A stretch of DNA of 64,000 nt, taken from T1Sed10-49 sp046498405 (GTDB taxonomy: Bacteria; Actinomycetota; Nitriliruptoria; Euzebyales; Egibacteraceae). The stretch spans positions 1 to 64,000 of the forward strand of contig JAWOAS010000138.1 of assembly GCA_046498405.1 (NCBI GenBank), given 5' to 3'. The position numbers and the translations under genes are program-made. Under the pieces are notes generated by a model that was not told the origin of the DNA, did no database searches, and worked only from the letters and a program-made list of their open reading frames with translations. Of the stretch, positions 23,875-32,682 are shown piece after piece. The first letter of the stretch is position 1. Each line of letters begins with the position of its first letter.

Positions 23875-25998
23875 CTAGGAGGCCAGCCCGCGGTCCTCGG
23901 CGCCGATGAGCGGCGCGCCGAGGAGCCGCTCGCTCACGCCGGTCGCGTCGAGGAGGTAGCAGATCCCGCCGTTGAAGAACGGCCAGCCTGCGCCGAGGAG
24001 CATGCAGGTGTCGATGTCCCGGGCGTCGGCGACGACGCCCTCGTCGAGCATGACCTTGACCTCGTCGGCGATGGCCTCGAGGGAGGCGCGCTGGATCTCC
24101 TCGGCGGTCCACGGCCGCCCCTCGGGGTCGACCCGCCAGGCCTCGGCGATCTCGGGGAACGGCACCCTGCCCTGCGACCAGTCGTAGATCCCGCCGACGT
24201 CGACCTCACCGAGCAGGACGACGTTGCGGTCGAGGCCGAAGCGCTGCGGGAAGGCCTCGTGCATCGTCCGGGCGACGTGCGCGGCGACCTTGAGCCCGAC
24301 GAGCCCGAGGAGCTCGTAGGGCCCCATCGGCAGCCCGAGCGCCTTGACGGCGTCGTCGACGTCGACGAACGGCGTGCCGTCGTTGGCGGCCCGGCCGAGC
24401 TCGTTCATCCAGCGGAAGAGCAGGCGGTTGACGACGAAGCCGGCGGCGTCCTCGCAGCGCACCGCGGACTTGCGCAGCTGCTTGGCGACCTCGAAGGCCG
24501 TCGACAGCGTCGTGTCGTTCGTCGCCGGGGCCTTGATGACCTCGACGAGGGGCAGGACCGCGACGGGGTTGAAGAAGTGCAGGCCTACGACGCGCTCGGG
24601 GTGGGCGAGGTCGGCGGCCATCGCCGCGATCGACAGCGACGAGGTGTTGCTCGCGAGGATCGTGCCCGCGTCGACGACCTCCTCGACCTCGGCGAAGAGG
24701 CGCTGCTTGACCTCGAGGACCTCGACGACGGCCTCGACGACGACGTCGGAGCCCGCGAGCGGCGCGAGGTCGGTGGTGTAGGTGACGATCGACTTGAGGA
24801 AGCCGGCCTTGGGCGCGCTGAGCCGTCCGCGCTCGACGCGCTTGTCGAGGTCGCCCTCGATCGTGGCCCGGGCCTGGGCGAGCACGCCCTCGTCGATGTC
24901 GCGCATCACGAGCGGCACCTCGAGGCGGGCGAGCATGAGCGCGCCGAGCTGGGCGCCCATGAGCCCCGCGCCGAGCACGCCGACCTTCGTCAGCGGCCGG
25001 GCGGGCACGTCGGGCCGGCCGGGCTGGCGCTTCACCCGGCGCTGGACGAGGTCGAAGCTGTAGACCGAGGCCTGGGCCTGCCGCGCGGGCAGGAGCTCGG
25101 CGAGCGCGGCGACCTCCCGTTCGCGGCCCTCGGCGAGGTCACCCCCGCGGGCGGCGAACTCGATGAGGTCGATCGCGCGGTAGGGCGCCGGCGTGGCGCC
25201 GTGGACCCGGTCGTCGGCGGCCTGGCGCGCCGTGGCGAGGACCTCGTCGAGGTCCTCGGTGCCCGGCACGGGGCGCTCGATGGCCTCCTGCCCGGTGACG
25301 AGCCGGCCGAGCAGGGCCCGAGAGCCCTCGAGGAGGTCGACGGCGGGCAGGAGCCGGTCGGCGAGCCCGCGGGCGGCGACCTCCTCGGCCTTCATCATGC
25401 GGTTGTTCGCCAGCGGGTTGTGGACGATGAGCTGCAGCGCCTGCTCGGCGCCGAGCAGGCGCGTGGCCAGCTGCGTGCCACCCCACGCGGGGATAATCGA
25501 CAGGAAGACCTCGCTGAAGGCGATCGGGGCCGCCGCGCTCGAGACCGTGCGGTAGTCGCAGTGCAGCGCGAGCTCCACGCCCCCGCCGATCATCGCGCCG
25601 TTGATCGCCGCGAGCGTGGGCACCGGCAGGGCGGCGAGCCGGGCGAAGACCTCGTGGCCGCGGCGGCCGGCCCGCTCGGCGAAGGCGGCGTCGACGCCGG
25701 CGAACTCGGTGAGGTCGGCGCCGGCGGCGAAGACGAACGGCTTGCCGGTCAGCAGGACGCCCTTGAGGTCGGCCTGGCCCTCGAGCTCGTCGAGCGCCGT
25801 CGAGAGGCTGTCGAGCGCCGCGCCGCCGAGCGTCGTCGGCTTGCGGTAGTCCGCGCCGTTGTCCATCGTCATGACCGCCAAGCGGCCGGCGTGCGGGTCG
25901 TCGTGGTAGGTGAGCGTGAACTGGGTGACCGCCTCGGCCATCGCCTGGGCCTCCTCGTCGTCGTCGTTGCCGCCGGTGCTGCTAGCTGGCCGGGTCAT
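23875..25998 (-). CDS. fadB: Fatty-acid oxidation multifunctional protein: enoyl-CoA hydratase / 3-hydroxyacyl-CoA dehydrogenase (FadB/FadJ-like)
   Basis: 707 residues. The N-terminal crotonase domain (about 25-230) has GADLTEFAG and the oxyanion-hole segment INGAMIGGGVELALHCDYR with FSEVFLSIIPAWGGTQ holding a catalytic-type acidic residue. The dehydrogenase half starts near residue 335 with the NAD-binding TKVGVLGAGLMGAQLG, then ASNTSSLSI, LHFFNPVAVLPLVEVI (catalytic histidine) and the C-terminal 3HCDH domain FVVNRLLFRWMNELG. It carries out hydration and NAD-dependent oxidation of enoyl-CoA. Its start lies inside the thiolase gene end (17-bp overlap). An internal ATG near residue 20 (MAEAVTQFTL) is a possible alternative start. 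Confidence 0.95.
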   Translation of the reverse strand: MTRPASSTGGNDDDEEAQAMAEAVTQFTLTYHDDPHAGRLAVMTMDNGADYRKPTTLGGAALDSLSTALDELEGQADLKGVLLTGKPFVFAAGADLTEFAGVDAAFAERAGRRGHEVFARLAALPVPTLAAINGAMIGGGVELALHCDYRTVSSAAAPIAFSEVFLSIIPAWGGTQLATRLLGAEQALQLIVHNPLANNRMMKAEEVAARGLADRLLPAVDLLEGSRALLGRLVTGQEAIERPVPGTEDLDEVLATARQAADDRVHGATPAPYRAIDLIEFAARGGDLAEGREREVAALAELLPARQAQASVYSFDLVQRRVKRQPGRPDVPARPLTKVGVLGAGLMGAQLGALMLARLEVPLVMRDIDEGVLAQARATIEGDLDKRVERGRLSAPKAGFLKSIVTYTTDLAPLAGSDVVVEAVVEVLEVKQRLFAEVEEVVDAGTILASNTSSLSIAAMAADLAHPERVVGLHFFNPVAVLPLVEVIKAPATNDTTLSTAFEVAKQLRKSAVRCEDAAGFVVNRLLFRWMNELGRAANDGTPFVDVDDAVKALGLPMGPYELLGLVGLKVAAHVARTMHEAFPQRFGLDRNVVLLGEVDVGGIYDWSQGRVPFPEIAEAWRVDPEGRPWTAEEIQRASLEAIADEVKVMLDEGVVADARDIDTCMLLGAGWPFFNGGICYLLDATGVSERLLGAPLIGAEDRGLAS

Positions 25999-27181
25999 CG
26001 CCGGCGGGCAGGCGCTCCCAGAGCACCGCCGCGCCCATGCCCAGCCCGATGCAGAGCGTCGTGAGGCCGTAGCGCGCCCCCGGCCGGGCGTGCAGGGCGT
26101 GGGCGAGCTGCTGGGTCAGCCGCGCGCCCGACATCGCCAGCGGGTGGCCGACGGCGATCGCCCCGCCGTACGGGTTGACCTTGTCGGTGTCGAGGGGCAG
26201 CCCGAAGTGGTCGAGGAAGGCCACGCACTGGATCGCGAAGGCCTCGTTCATCTCGATGACGTCGAGGTCGTCGAGGGACAGGCCGGTGCGCTCGAGGAGC
26301 GCCTCGGTGGCGGGGATCGGCCCCCGCCCCATCGTCTCGGGCTCGACGCCAACGAAGGCGTAGTCGACGAGGCGCATCCGGGCGGGCAGGCCGGCCTCGG
26401 CCGCCGTCTCGGCGTCGGCGAGCAGCACCGCGCCGGCGCCGTCGTTGAGCCCGGCGGCGTTGCCGGCGGTGACCCGACCGCCGGGGCGGAACGGGGTGGG
26501 CAGCCCGGCGAGGCCCTCGAGGGTCGTGCCCGGCCGGGGGTGCTCGTCGACGTCGACGACCCGCCAACCCTGCCCCGACCACACCGTCATCGGGACGACG
26601 TGGTCGTCGAAGACCCCCTCGGCCTGGGCCTTGGCGACGCGCTCCTGGCTCTGCACCGCGTAGGCGTCGCAGCGCTCGCGGGTGATCCCGGGGTAGGCGT
26701 CGTGGAGGTTCTCCGCGGTCGAGCCCATGACGAGCGCCGAGCCGTCGACGAGGGACTCGGCGTAGAAGCGCGGGTTGGGGTCGAGGTGCTGGCCCATGGG
26801 ATGGTGGCCCATGTGCTCGACGCCGCCGGCGATGACGAGGCGCTGCGCGCCGACGCGGATCGCGTTCGCGCCATTGGTGAGCGCGGTGAGCGCGCCGGCG
26901 CACATGCGGTCGACGGCGTAGCCCGGCACGCTCTTCGGCAGGCCGGCGAGCACCGCGGTGGAGCGCCCGAGCGTGAGGCCCTGGTCGCCGACCTGCGCGG
27001 TGGCGGCCCAGACGTTGTCGTCGACCGCGGCGGGGTCGAGCGCGGGCTGGCGCTCGAGCAGCGCGCGGATCGTGCGCACCGCCATGTCGTCGGCGCGCGT
27101 CGCGGCGTAGTAGCCGTCCTCGCGGGCGCGGCCGATTGGCAAGCGCACCCCGTCGACGTAGACGGCCTCGCGCAGCTCCAT
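25982..27181 (-). CDS. fadA: Acetyl-CoA acyltransferase (thiolase, FadA-like)
   Basis: 399 residues. It performs the last step of beta-oxidation, CoA-dependent cleavage of 3-ketoacyl-CoA. The nucleophile is Cys94 in VDRMCAGALTA, and the catalytic histidine and second cysteine lie in NPYGGAIAVGHPLAMSGA and LTTLCIGLGMGAA. MNEAFAIQ is the usual acidic motif. AGGAGGAGG lies before the ATG. A perfect palindrome lies 29 bp upstream of the start codon, probably the operator for the thiolase-fadB operon. Co-transcription with the multifunctional protein is clear from the 17-bp overlap. Confidence 0.95.
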   Translation of the reverse strand: MELREAVYVDGVRLPIGRAREDGYYAATRADDMAVRTIRALLERQPALDPAAVDDNVWAATAQVGDQGLTLGRSTAVLAGLPKSVPGYAVDRMCAGALTALTNGANAIRVGAQRLVIAGGVEHMGHHPMGQHLDPNPRFYAESLVDGSALVMGSTAENLHDAYPGITRERCDAYAVQSQERVAKAQAEGVFDDHVVPMTVWSGQGWRVVDVDEHPRPGTTLEGLAGLPTPFRPGGRVTAGNAAGLNDGAGAVLLADAETAAEAGLPARMRLVDYAFVGVEPETMGRGPIPATEALLERTGLSLDDLDVIEMNEAFAIQCVAFLDHFGLPLDTDKVNPYGGAIAVGHPLAMSGARLTQQLAHALHARPGARYGLTTLCIGLGMGAAVLWERLPAGDDPAS

Positions 27182-27210
27182 CGCAGTCCCTCCTCCTGGG
27201 CTCCCCTGTT

Positions 27211-27226
27211 GTTACCGCACGGTAAC
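27211..27226. promoter_or_regulatory. Perfect palindromic operator upstream of fadA
   Basis: GTTACCG-CA-CGGTAAC, a 7-2-7 palindrome 29 bp before the fadA start. One arm recurs at the -10 region of the acyl-CoA synthetase gene at 6.25 kb. The size fits a TetR-family acyl-CoA-responsive repressor; the regulator is not in the window. Confidence 0.7.
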
Positions 27227-27310
27227 ATCCGCTCGCGGCCGCGGCCAACCCCCTGCCCCGCGCCGCGCCATCCCGCCGGTCGCGCCCTCGGCGGGCACGC
27301 CGCCGGGGCC

Positions 27311-27358
27311 CGACGACGCCGAGGACCGACGACGCCGAGGACCGACGACGCCGAGGAC
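27311..27358. repeat. Three exact tandem copies of a 16-bp unit
   Basis: The unit CGACGACGCCGAGGAC is repeated three times without change in the 274-bp intergenic region between fadA and the GGDEF-EAL gene. It may be a minisatellite or a multi-site protein-binding region; I see no gene here. Confidence 0.85.
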
Positions 27359-27455
27359 CTCGGGCGAAGTCGTCAAGCCGACGTGAACGCCGCCGACGCG
27401 TGGACGGAGCGGACTCAGCAGTCGTTCGCACGGACGCGACAGGGGGCAGGGTGCC

Positions 27456-29549
27456 GTGACCGCCATCGCCTTGGCCGGGGGCCTGGCCCTCGGCGCCGCG
27501 CTCGCCGCGCTGGCCTGGGCCTGGCGCCGACGCCGCCACCCGCAGCGCCTCGGCATCGCCGCCGAGGGCGTGGAGGGGCGCTCGCTGCCCGCGGTCGGCG
27601 CCCGCAGCTCCCGCGTCACCGCCTCCGCAGCGCTGGGCGCGAGCCAGGCGCGCGTCCACGACCTCGTACGCGCCGACGGCGAGGAGCGGCTCGTCGAGGC
27701 CACCGCCCGGGGGCCCTCCCCGAGCGGCCCAGGGCGTCGGGCGATCGTCGGCGCCCTCGACGACCACACCGACACCGTGCGCGACCGCGCCGAGCGCGAT
27801 CGCCTCGCCGACATCCTCGAGGCCACGAGCGACCTCGTCGCCACCCTCGAGCCCGACGGGCGGATCGGCTGGATGAACTCCGCCGGCAAGGCCGCGCTCC
27901 GACTCACCGACGAGGCCGTCGGCCATCGGCTCGAGGCCTTCCTGCCGCCGGAGACCGCCGAGACCCTCGTCGCCGAGGTCCTCGCCGCCGTCGGCGACGG
28001 CGGGGTGTGGAGCGGGGAGACCGTCGTGCGCGGCGGCGACGGCTCGGAGACGCCGTTCTCGCTCGTCGTCCTCGCCCATCCCGGCGACGACGACACCGTG
28101 CAGCGCTTCTCGGTCATCGCGCGCGACATCTCCCGACGCAAGGACCTCGAGGAGCAGCTCAGCCACCTCGCGCTGCGCGACCCGCTGACCGGGCTCGCCA
28201 ACCGCACGCTGCTGCTCGACCGGCTCGGCCAGTCCCTCGCCCGTGCCACGCGCACCGGCGCGCCGACCGCGGTGCTCCTCTTCGACGTCGACCGCTTCAA
28301 GCTCGTCAACGACAGCCTCGGCCACGCCGCCGGCGACGCGCTGCTGCGCGAGCTCGCCGCGCGGATCACCGCGGCGATCCGGCCCGGCGACACCGCCGCG
28401 CGCTTCGGCGGCGACGAGTTCGCCGTCGTCTGCGAGGACCTGCCCGAGCACCGCGCCGTCACGCTCGCCGACCGCATCGCCGGGGCGCTGTCAGCGCCGC
28501 TGCGCCTGGCCGAGGCGCCGCACGCCGGCCTCCACGTCTCCACGAGCGCCGGCATCGCGATCGCCCACGCCGGCGACGACCCCACGACCGTGCTCGGCGA
28601 GGCCGACAGCGCGATGTACCGGGCCAAGGCCACGCGGCCCGGCAGCCGCCGCGTCTTCGACGAGACCGTCAGGGCGGCGCAGCAGGCGCGCCTCGACATC
28701 GAGTCGGGCCTGGCCGCCGCGGTGGCCGACGGCCAGCTGCGGCTGCACTACCAGCCGGTCATCGACCTCGCCACCGGCGCGGTGCCCACCGTCGAGGCCC
28801 TCGTGCGCTGGCAGCACCCCACCCACGGCCTGCTCGGCCCCGGCTCCTTCATCGAGGTCGCCGAGGAGTGCGGCGCGATCGTCGAGATCGGCGCCTGGGT
28901 CCTCGAGCAGGCCGCCTCGACGGTGGCCTCCTGGCGCGCGACCCTGCCCGAGGCGGCCGACCTCGCCGTCGGGGTCAACCTCTCCGTCGAGCAGATCATC
29001 GCCGGCGGGCTCGTCGAGCGCGTCGACGACGTCCTCGCGCGCACCGGGCTGCCCCCGAGCGCGCTCATCCTCGAGATCACCGAGACGACGATGGTGCGCG
29101 ACCCCGAGGCCACCGTCGCCGCGCTCGCCGCACTTCACGAGCGGGGCGTCCGTCTCGCCCTCGACGACTTCGGCACCGGCTACGCGCCGCTGACCCACCT
29201 GCGCCAGTTGCCCGTCGACATCGTCAAGGTCGACCGCTCCTTCGTGGCCGGCATGCTCGGCGGCCGCGTCGACGACGCGATCGTCACCGCGCTCGTCGAG
29301 CTCACCGGCGGCCTCGGCCTCGGCCTCATCGCCGAGGGCGTCGAGGAGCGCGAGCACGCCGACCGCCTCGCCGAGCTCGGCTACCGCTACGCCCAGGGCT
29401 TCTGCTTCTCCCCGCCCGTCGACCGCGCTGCGGCGGCCGCGCTCGTCGGCGCGGCGCCAGCGGCGCGCTGGGGCGCCGCGGGCGTCGACGTCGGGGACCA
29501 CGCCGAGGCCAGGCAACGTCGTGACGGCGTCGCGCGTCGTACGGGGTGA
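27456..29549 (+). CDS. PAS-GGDEF-EAL cyclic-di-GMP turnover protein
   Basis: 697 residues. A short hydrophobic N terminus (residues 3-22) may anchor it. A PAS domain (about 115-230, ILEATSDLVATLEPDGRIGWMNSAG) is followed by a GGDEF diguanylate cyclase domain with intact RFGGDEFAVV and a product-inhibition site RPGD five residues before it. The EAL phosphodiesterase domain has VEALVRW, NLSVEQ, EITET, LDDFGTG, KVDRSF and IAEGVEE, all catalytic blocks intact. Both activities are therefore possible, and the PAS domain would decide the balance. Start GTG 27456 follows GGGGGCAGGG. The last about 30 residues are low-complexity. A small lipoprotein gene follows 22 bp later. Confidence 0.95.
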   Translation: MTAIALAGGLALGAALAALAWAWRRRRHPQRLGIAAEGVEGRSLPAVGARSSRVTASAALGASQARVHDLVRADGEERLVEATARGPSPSGPGRRAIVGALDDHTDTVRDRAERDRLADILEATSDLVATLEPDGRIGWMNSAGKAALRLTDEAVGHRLEAFLPPETAETLVAEVLAAVGDGGVWSGETVVRGGDGSETPFSLVVLAHPGDDDTVQRFSVIARDISRRKDLEEQLSHLALRDPLTGLANRTLLLDRLGQSLARATRTGAPTAVLLFDVDRFKLVNDSLGHAAGDALLRELAARITAAIRPGDTAARFGGDEFAVVCEDLPEHRAVTLADRIAGALSAPLRLAEAPHAGLHVSTSAGIAIAHAGDDPTTVLGEADSAMYRAKATRPGSRRVFDETVRAAQQARLDIESGLAAAVADGQLRLHYQPVIDLATGAVPTVEALVRWQHPTHGLLGPGSFIEVAEECGAIVEIGAWVLEQAASTVASWRATLPEAADLAVGVNLSVEQIIAGGLVERVDDVLARTGLPPSALILEITETTMVRDPEATVAALAALHERGVRLALDDFGTGYAPLTHLRQLPVDIVKVDRSFVAGMLGGRVDDAIVTALVELTGGLGLGLIAEGVEEREHADRLAELGYRYAQGFCFSPPVDRAAAAALVGAAPAARWGAAGVDVGDHAEARQRRDGVARRTG

Positions 29550-29571
29550 GGAACGGACGAAGGAGACGCCG

Positions 29572-29994
29572 ATGCCGATGACGCTGCGACGCGCCCTGGC
29601 CCTCGCCCTGCTCATGCTCCTCGTCGCGGCGTGCGCCGACCCCGCGACGACCGACGCACCCGATGAGCCCGAGGACGACCCCGAGGCCGACGCCCCCGCG
29701 CAAGGCGACGACGACCCCGCCGATGACGCGGGCGTGCTCGAGGGCACCCTTGGCGGCGACCCCAAGCTCGAAGGCGGCTGCGTCTGGCTCGAGACCGACG
29801 ACGGCCGCTACGAGGTCGCCTGGCCGGAGGGCTACGACGCCAGCGCCGACCCGATCGAGCTCCGCGACCCCGACGGCGAGGTCATCGCGACTGAGGGCGA
29901 CGACCTGCGCGTCACCGGCGAGGTCGACTCGGAGGCCTTCACGATCTGCCAGGTGGGACCGCTGTGGGAGGCCGACCGCGTCGAGGTGCCCTGA
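29572..29994 (+). CDS. Small acidic lipoprotein of unknown function
   Basis: 140-residue predicted lipoprotein. The signal ends LLMLLVAAC (lipobox AAC, about Cys20), followed by an Asp/Glu/Pro/Ala-rich spacer to about residue 58, then a compact domain of about 80 residues: GVLEGTLGGDPKLEGGCVWLETDDGRYEVAWPEGYD...LRVTGEVDSEAFTICQVGPLWEADRVEV. The domain has two cysteines and looks like an all-beta, OB-like module. AAGGAG precedes the first ATG; a second ATG two codons later is also usable. No family is recognised. It follows the c-di-GMP enzyme by 22 bp and could be co-transcribed. Confidence 0.8.
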   Translation: MPMTLRRALALALLMLLVAACADPATTDAPDEPEDDPEADAPAQGDDDPADDAGVLEGTLGGDPKLEGGCVWLETDDGRYEVAWPEGYDASADPIELRDPDGEVIATEGDDLRVTGEVDSEAFTICQVGPLWEADRVEVP

Positions 29995-30034
29995 GCTGCC
30001 CCGCGCGAGGGCCGGCCCGCGCCGCGCGAGGGGC

Positions 30035-31237
30035 TCACTGCACCGGGTAGCCGCCGGCGGCGAGAGCGTCGACGAGCTCGCGGATGTGCTCGGGCCCGCG
30101 CGTCTCGACCTCGAGCTCGACCTCGACCTCGAGCACCCCGAGGCGCGTGCGCAGGCGGTGGTGGCCCACCGCGAGGACGTTCGCGCCGACCTCGGCGAGG
30201 TGGCCGAGCAGCCGCGACAGCGCGCCGGGCTCGTCGCGCAGGCGCGTGCGCAGCGCGAAGTAGCGACCCTCCTCGAACATCCCCGACTGGAGGATGCGCT
30301 GGAGCAGCAGCGGGTCGACGTTGCCGCCGCACAGCAGCGCGACGACCGGCGCGGGGCCGCCGGCGCTGCCGGCGAGGACCGCGGCGAGGCCCGCCGCGCC
30401 CGCTGGCTCGACGACCTGCTTGGCGCGCTCGACGAGCAGGAGCACCGCGCGGGCGATCTCCTCGTCGGTGACGGTGACGACCTCGTCGACGCGGGCGGCG
30501 ACGTGGGCGAGGGTGCGGTCCGAGGGCTGCTTGACGGCGATGCCGTCGGCGAGCGTCGAGAGGGTCTCGACCGGGCGGGGGCTGCCCGCGGCCAGCGACC
30601 CCGGGAACGCCGCCGCACCGGCGGCCTGCACGCCGACGACGCGGACCTGCGGGCGCGCGAGCTTCAGCGCGCTCGCGACGCCCGAGGCGAGCCCTCCCCC
30701 GCCGATCGGCACGACGACGGTGCCGACCTCGGGCACCTGCTCGAGGAGCTCGAGGCCCAGGCTGCCCTGCCCGGCGATGACGTCGGGGTGGTCGAAGGGG
30801 TGGACGTAGGTCGCGCCGGTCGCCTCGGCGTGCGCCCACGAGGCCGTGAGCGCGTCGTCGAACGTCGCGCCCTCGAGGCGGACCTCCGCGCCGTAGCCCC
30901 GGGTCGCCTCGACCTTCGGCAGGGGGGCGCGGGCGGGCATGAAGACCGTCGCGCGGGAGCCGGCCAGGCTCGCCGACAGCGCCACCCCCTGGGCGTGGTT
31001 GCCCGCCGAGGCGCAGACCACGCCGCGCGCCCGGGCCGGCTCCGAGAGCCCGGTGATCGCGTAGTAGGCCCCGCGCAGCTTGAACGAGCCGGTGCGCTGG
31101 AGGTGCTCGCACTTGAGGAGGACCTCGACGCCGGCCTTGGCCGAGAGCGTCGCGCTCGTCTCGACCGGCGTGCGGGCGGCCACGCCCTCGAGGCGTCGCG
31201 ACGCCGCGGTGATCTCCTCGAGGGTGACGAGCTCCAT
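30035..31237 (-). CDS. ilvA: Threonine ammonia-lyase (threonine dehydratase) with C-terminal ACT domain
   Basis: 400 residues. A PLP-dependent fold-type II enzyme that converts threonine to 2-oxobutanoate and ammonia. The Schiff-base lysine is Lys53 in GSFKLRGAYYA, the phosphate-binding glycine loop is PIGGGGLASG, and substrate-side ASAGNHAQG is present. The C terminus holds one ACT domain (about 325-400, RTRLRDEPGALSRLLGHLAEVGANV) as in the shorter 'catabolic-like' or actinobacterial IlvA type, not the two ACT-like domains of E. coli IlvA. The ATG has no ribosome site; a TAGGGT box lies 9 nt upstream. Single gene. Confidence 0.94.
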   Translation of the reverse strand: MELVTLEEITAASRRLEGVAARTPVETSATLSAKAGVEVLLKCEHLQRTGSFKLRGAYYAITGLSEPARARGVVCASAGNHAQGVALSASLAGSRATVFMPARAPLPKVEATRGYGAEVRLEGATFDDALTASWAHAEATGATYVHPFDHPDVIAGQGSLGLELLEQVPEVGTVVVPIGGGGLASGVASALKLARPQVRVVGVQAAGAAAFPGSLAAGSPRPVETLSTLADGIAVKQPSDRTLAHVAARVDEVVTVTDEEIARAVLLLVERAKQVVEPAGAAGLAAVLAGSAGGPAPVVALLCGGNVDPLLLQRILQSGMFEEGRYFALRTRLRDEPGALSRLLGHLAEVGANVLAVGHHRLRTRLGVLEVEVELEVETRGPEHIRELVDALAAGGYPVQ

Positions 31238-31246
31238 GGGCGACGC

Positions 31247-31252
31247 ACCCTA
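31247..31252 (-). promoter_or_regulatory. Candidate -10 box (TAGGGT) before ilvA
   Basis: TAGGGT, then GCGTCGCCC, then the ATG: a 9-nt gap fitting leaderless initiation. Confidence 0.5.
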
Positions 31253-31284
31253 GCGCGCGCCCGAGCGGCGCGCCCGCAGCCGGT

Positions 31285-31833
31285 TCAGGACTCGAGCGGT
31301 GGCGCGGCCGGCAGGTCGAGCTCGGTGCCGTTGAGGTGGTTGAGCCAGTTCGTCAGCACGGTGCGCACGACCTCGGCGTAGGCGTCGAGGAGCTCGGCCG
31401 ACGACCACCCGGCGGCGAGCGCGGCCTGCCAGGTGGCCTCCTCGACGTGGCCCCGGCGATCGGCGATCTCGCGGGCGACGGCCAGCAGCGCCGACAGCCC
31501 CGCCTTGCCCTCGACGGTGCCGCGGCGGATCTCGATGGCCTGCTCGGCGCTGAAGCCCTCGCGCTTGGCCGCGCCGGTGTAGGCGGCCTGGCAGTACGCG
31601 CAGTCGTTGACCGCGGCGACGGTGAGGTGGAGGGCCTCGCGCGTGGCGGCGTCGAGGTGCGAGCGCTCGGCCAGGACGGTCTCGGCGGCGTCGTAGAGAC
31701 CGATGAGCGCGGGCGCGTGCGCCATCGTGCCGAAGATGTTGATGGTCTTGCCGACGCGGCGTGACTGCCGCTCGAGCGGGGCGCGGCTGCCCTCGGGGGC
31801 GTCATCGACGGTGTGGACGGGCAGACGGGGCAT
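31285..31833 (-). CDS. AhpD-like carboxymuconolactone decarboxylase/peroxidase-family protein
   Basis: 182-residue helical protein. The AhpD-type active site is seen as LHLTVAAVNDCAYCQAAYTG, with the CxxC pair near residues 77-80, so a thiol-based peroxidase activity is possible. The family histidine after CxxC is replaced by tyrosine (QAAYT), which may lower activity. GAAGGG lies before the ATG at 31833. The gene lies downstream of the SCO1664-like gene with about 120 bp between them and may be independently expressed. No peroxiredoxin gene is adjacent. Confidence 0.88.
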   Translation of the reverse strand: MPRLPVHTVDDAPEGSRAPLERQSRRVGKTINIFGTMAHAPALIGLYDAAETVLAERSHLDAATREALHLTVAAVNDCAYCQAAYTGAAKREGFSAEQAIEIRRGTVEGKAGLSALLAVAREIADRRGHVEEATWQAALAAGWSSAELLDAYAEVVRTVLTNWLNHLNGTELDLPAAPPLES

Positions 31834-31953
31834 GGCAGGGCCCTTCTCGGGGGTGTGGGTCCCCCTGGCAACCGGCCGGGCCCGCGAGCGCTTCCACCCG
31901 ATCCCGCGCGGGTGCTCGCAGCCGGTGGCCGCGCCGCCCACGTCGCGGCCCGC

Positions 31954-32682
31954 CTACAGCGGCGGCCAGGGGTAGGGCCGGGCACCGCGCGGGACGTCGG
32001 GCAGCGCGGCGAGCTCGGCCACCCCCGCGGCCCGGCGCGCGAGCGCATCGACCTCGTCGTCGGAGAGCAGCGCGCCAAGGCGCTCGGCGAGGTCCCCTCC
32101 CGCCGCGAGGGCCTCGGCGAGACGCTGGACGTCCGCGCGCAGCGCGGCTGGCACCCCTCGGCCACCGAGCTCCCAGATGACCGTGCGGAGCTTCGGCGCG
32201 ACGTGGAACGTCAGGCCGTGGTCGACGCCGAGGAGGCGTCCGTCGTCGGCGGCGAGGACGTGGCTGCCCTTGCGGTCGGCGTTGTTGACGAGGAGGTCGA
32301 AGACCGCGAGGCGGACGAGGTCGTCGTGGTGGGCCTCCTCCTCGACGAGGACGAAGTAGTGCCGCTCGGGGTCGTGGGGGATGAACAGCTGCACCGAGCC
32401 GGGCCCCATCGGCCCGTCGCGCAGGACCGTCGGGGGCACGAGCCCCCAGCCGAGCGCGTCGCTGACCTCGAAGGCGGCGACCTCGCGCTGGCAGAGCGTG
32501 CCCGAGGGGAAGTCCCACAGCGGGCGCTCCCCCGCCCGCGGCTTGTAGACCGCGGCGAGGTCGTCGGCCTCATCGCCGACGACGCACAGCAGCGTGTGGT
32601 TGCTCGCGGTGGCGATGAAGCCCTTCGCGTCGAGGGGGGCGGAGGCCAGCCGCGCGCGCAGGTCAGCCCTCGAGGGGGCCAT
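31954..32682 (-). CDS. SCO1664-family protein with PI3/4-kinase-like fold
   Basis: 242 residues, conserved in actinobacteria. The protein shows a kinase-like core: VYKPRAGERPLWDFP (lysine-containing strand), VQLFIPHD, FDLLVNNADRKGSHVLA (catalytic-loop-like N-x-D-R) and LGVDHGLTFH (metal-loop-like). The substrate is unknown. The ATG at 32682 overlaps the DUF3090 gene by 20 bp. The order phosphatase, DUF3090, SCO1664 is the classical one, and in Streptomyces and mycobacteria this group sits close to mshC of mycothiol synthesis. No mshC is present in the window. Function in lipid or thiol metabolism is unproven. Confidence 0.88.
   Translation of the reverse strand: MAPSRADLRARLASAPLDAKGFIATASNHTLLCVVGDEADDLAAVYKPRAGERPLWDFPSGTLCQREVAAFEVSDALGWGLVPPTVLRDGPMGPGSVQLFIPHDPERHYFVLVEEEAHHDDLVRLAVFDLLVNNADRKGSHVLAADDGRLLGVDHGLTFHVAPKLRTVIWELGGRGVPAALRADVQRLAEALAAGGDLAERLGALLSDDEVDALARRAAGVAELAALPDVPRGARPYPWPPL

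Noticed and set aside
25910..29524. A 1204-codon plus-strand open frame across fadB, fadA and the GGDEF-EAL gene
   Set aside because: Out of frame or antisense to three genes with intact catalytic motifs; composition is low-complexity.
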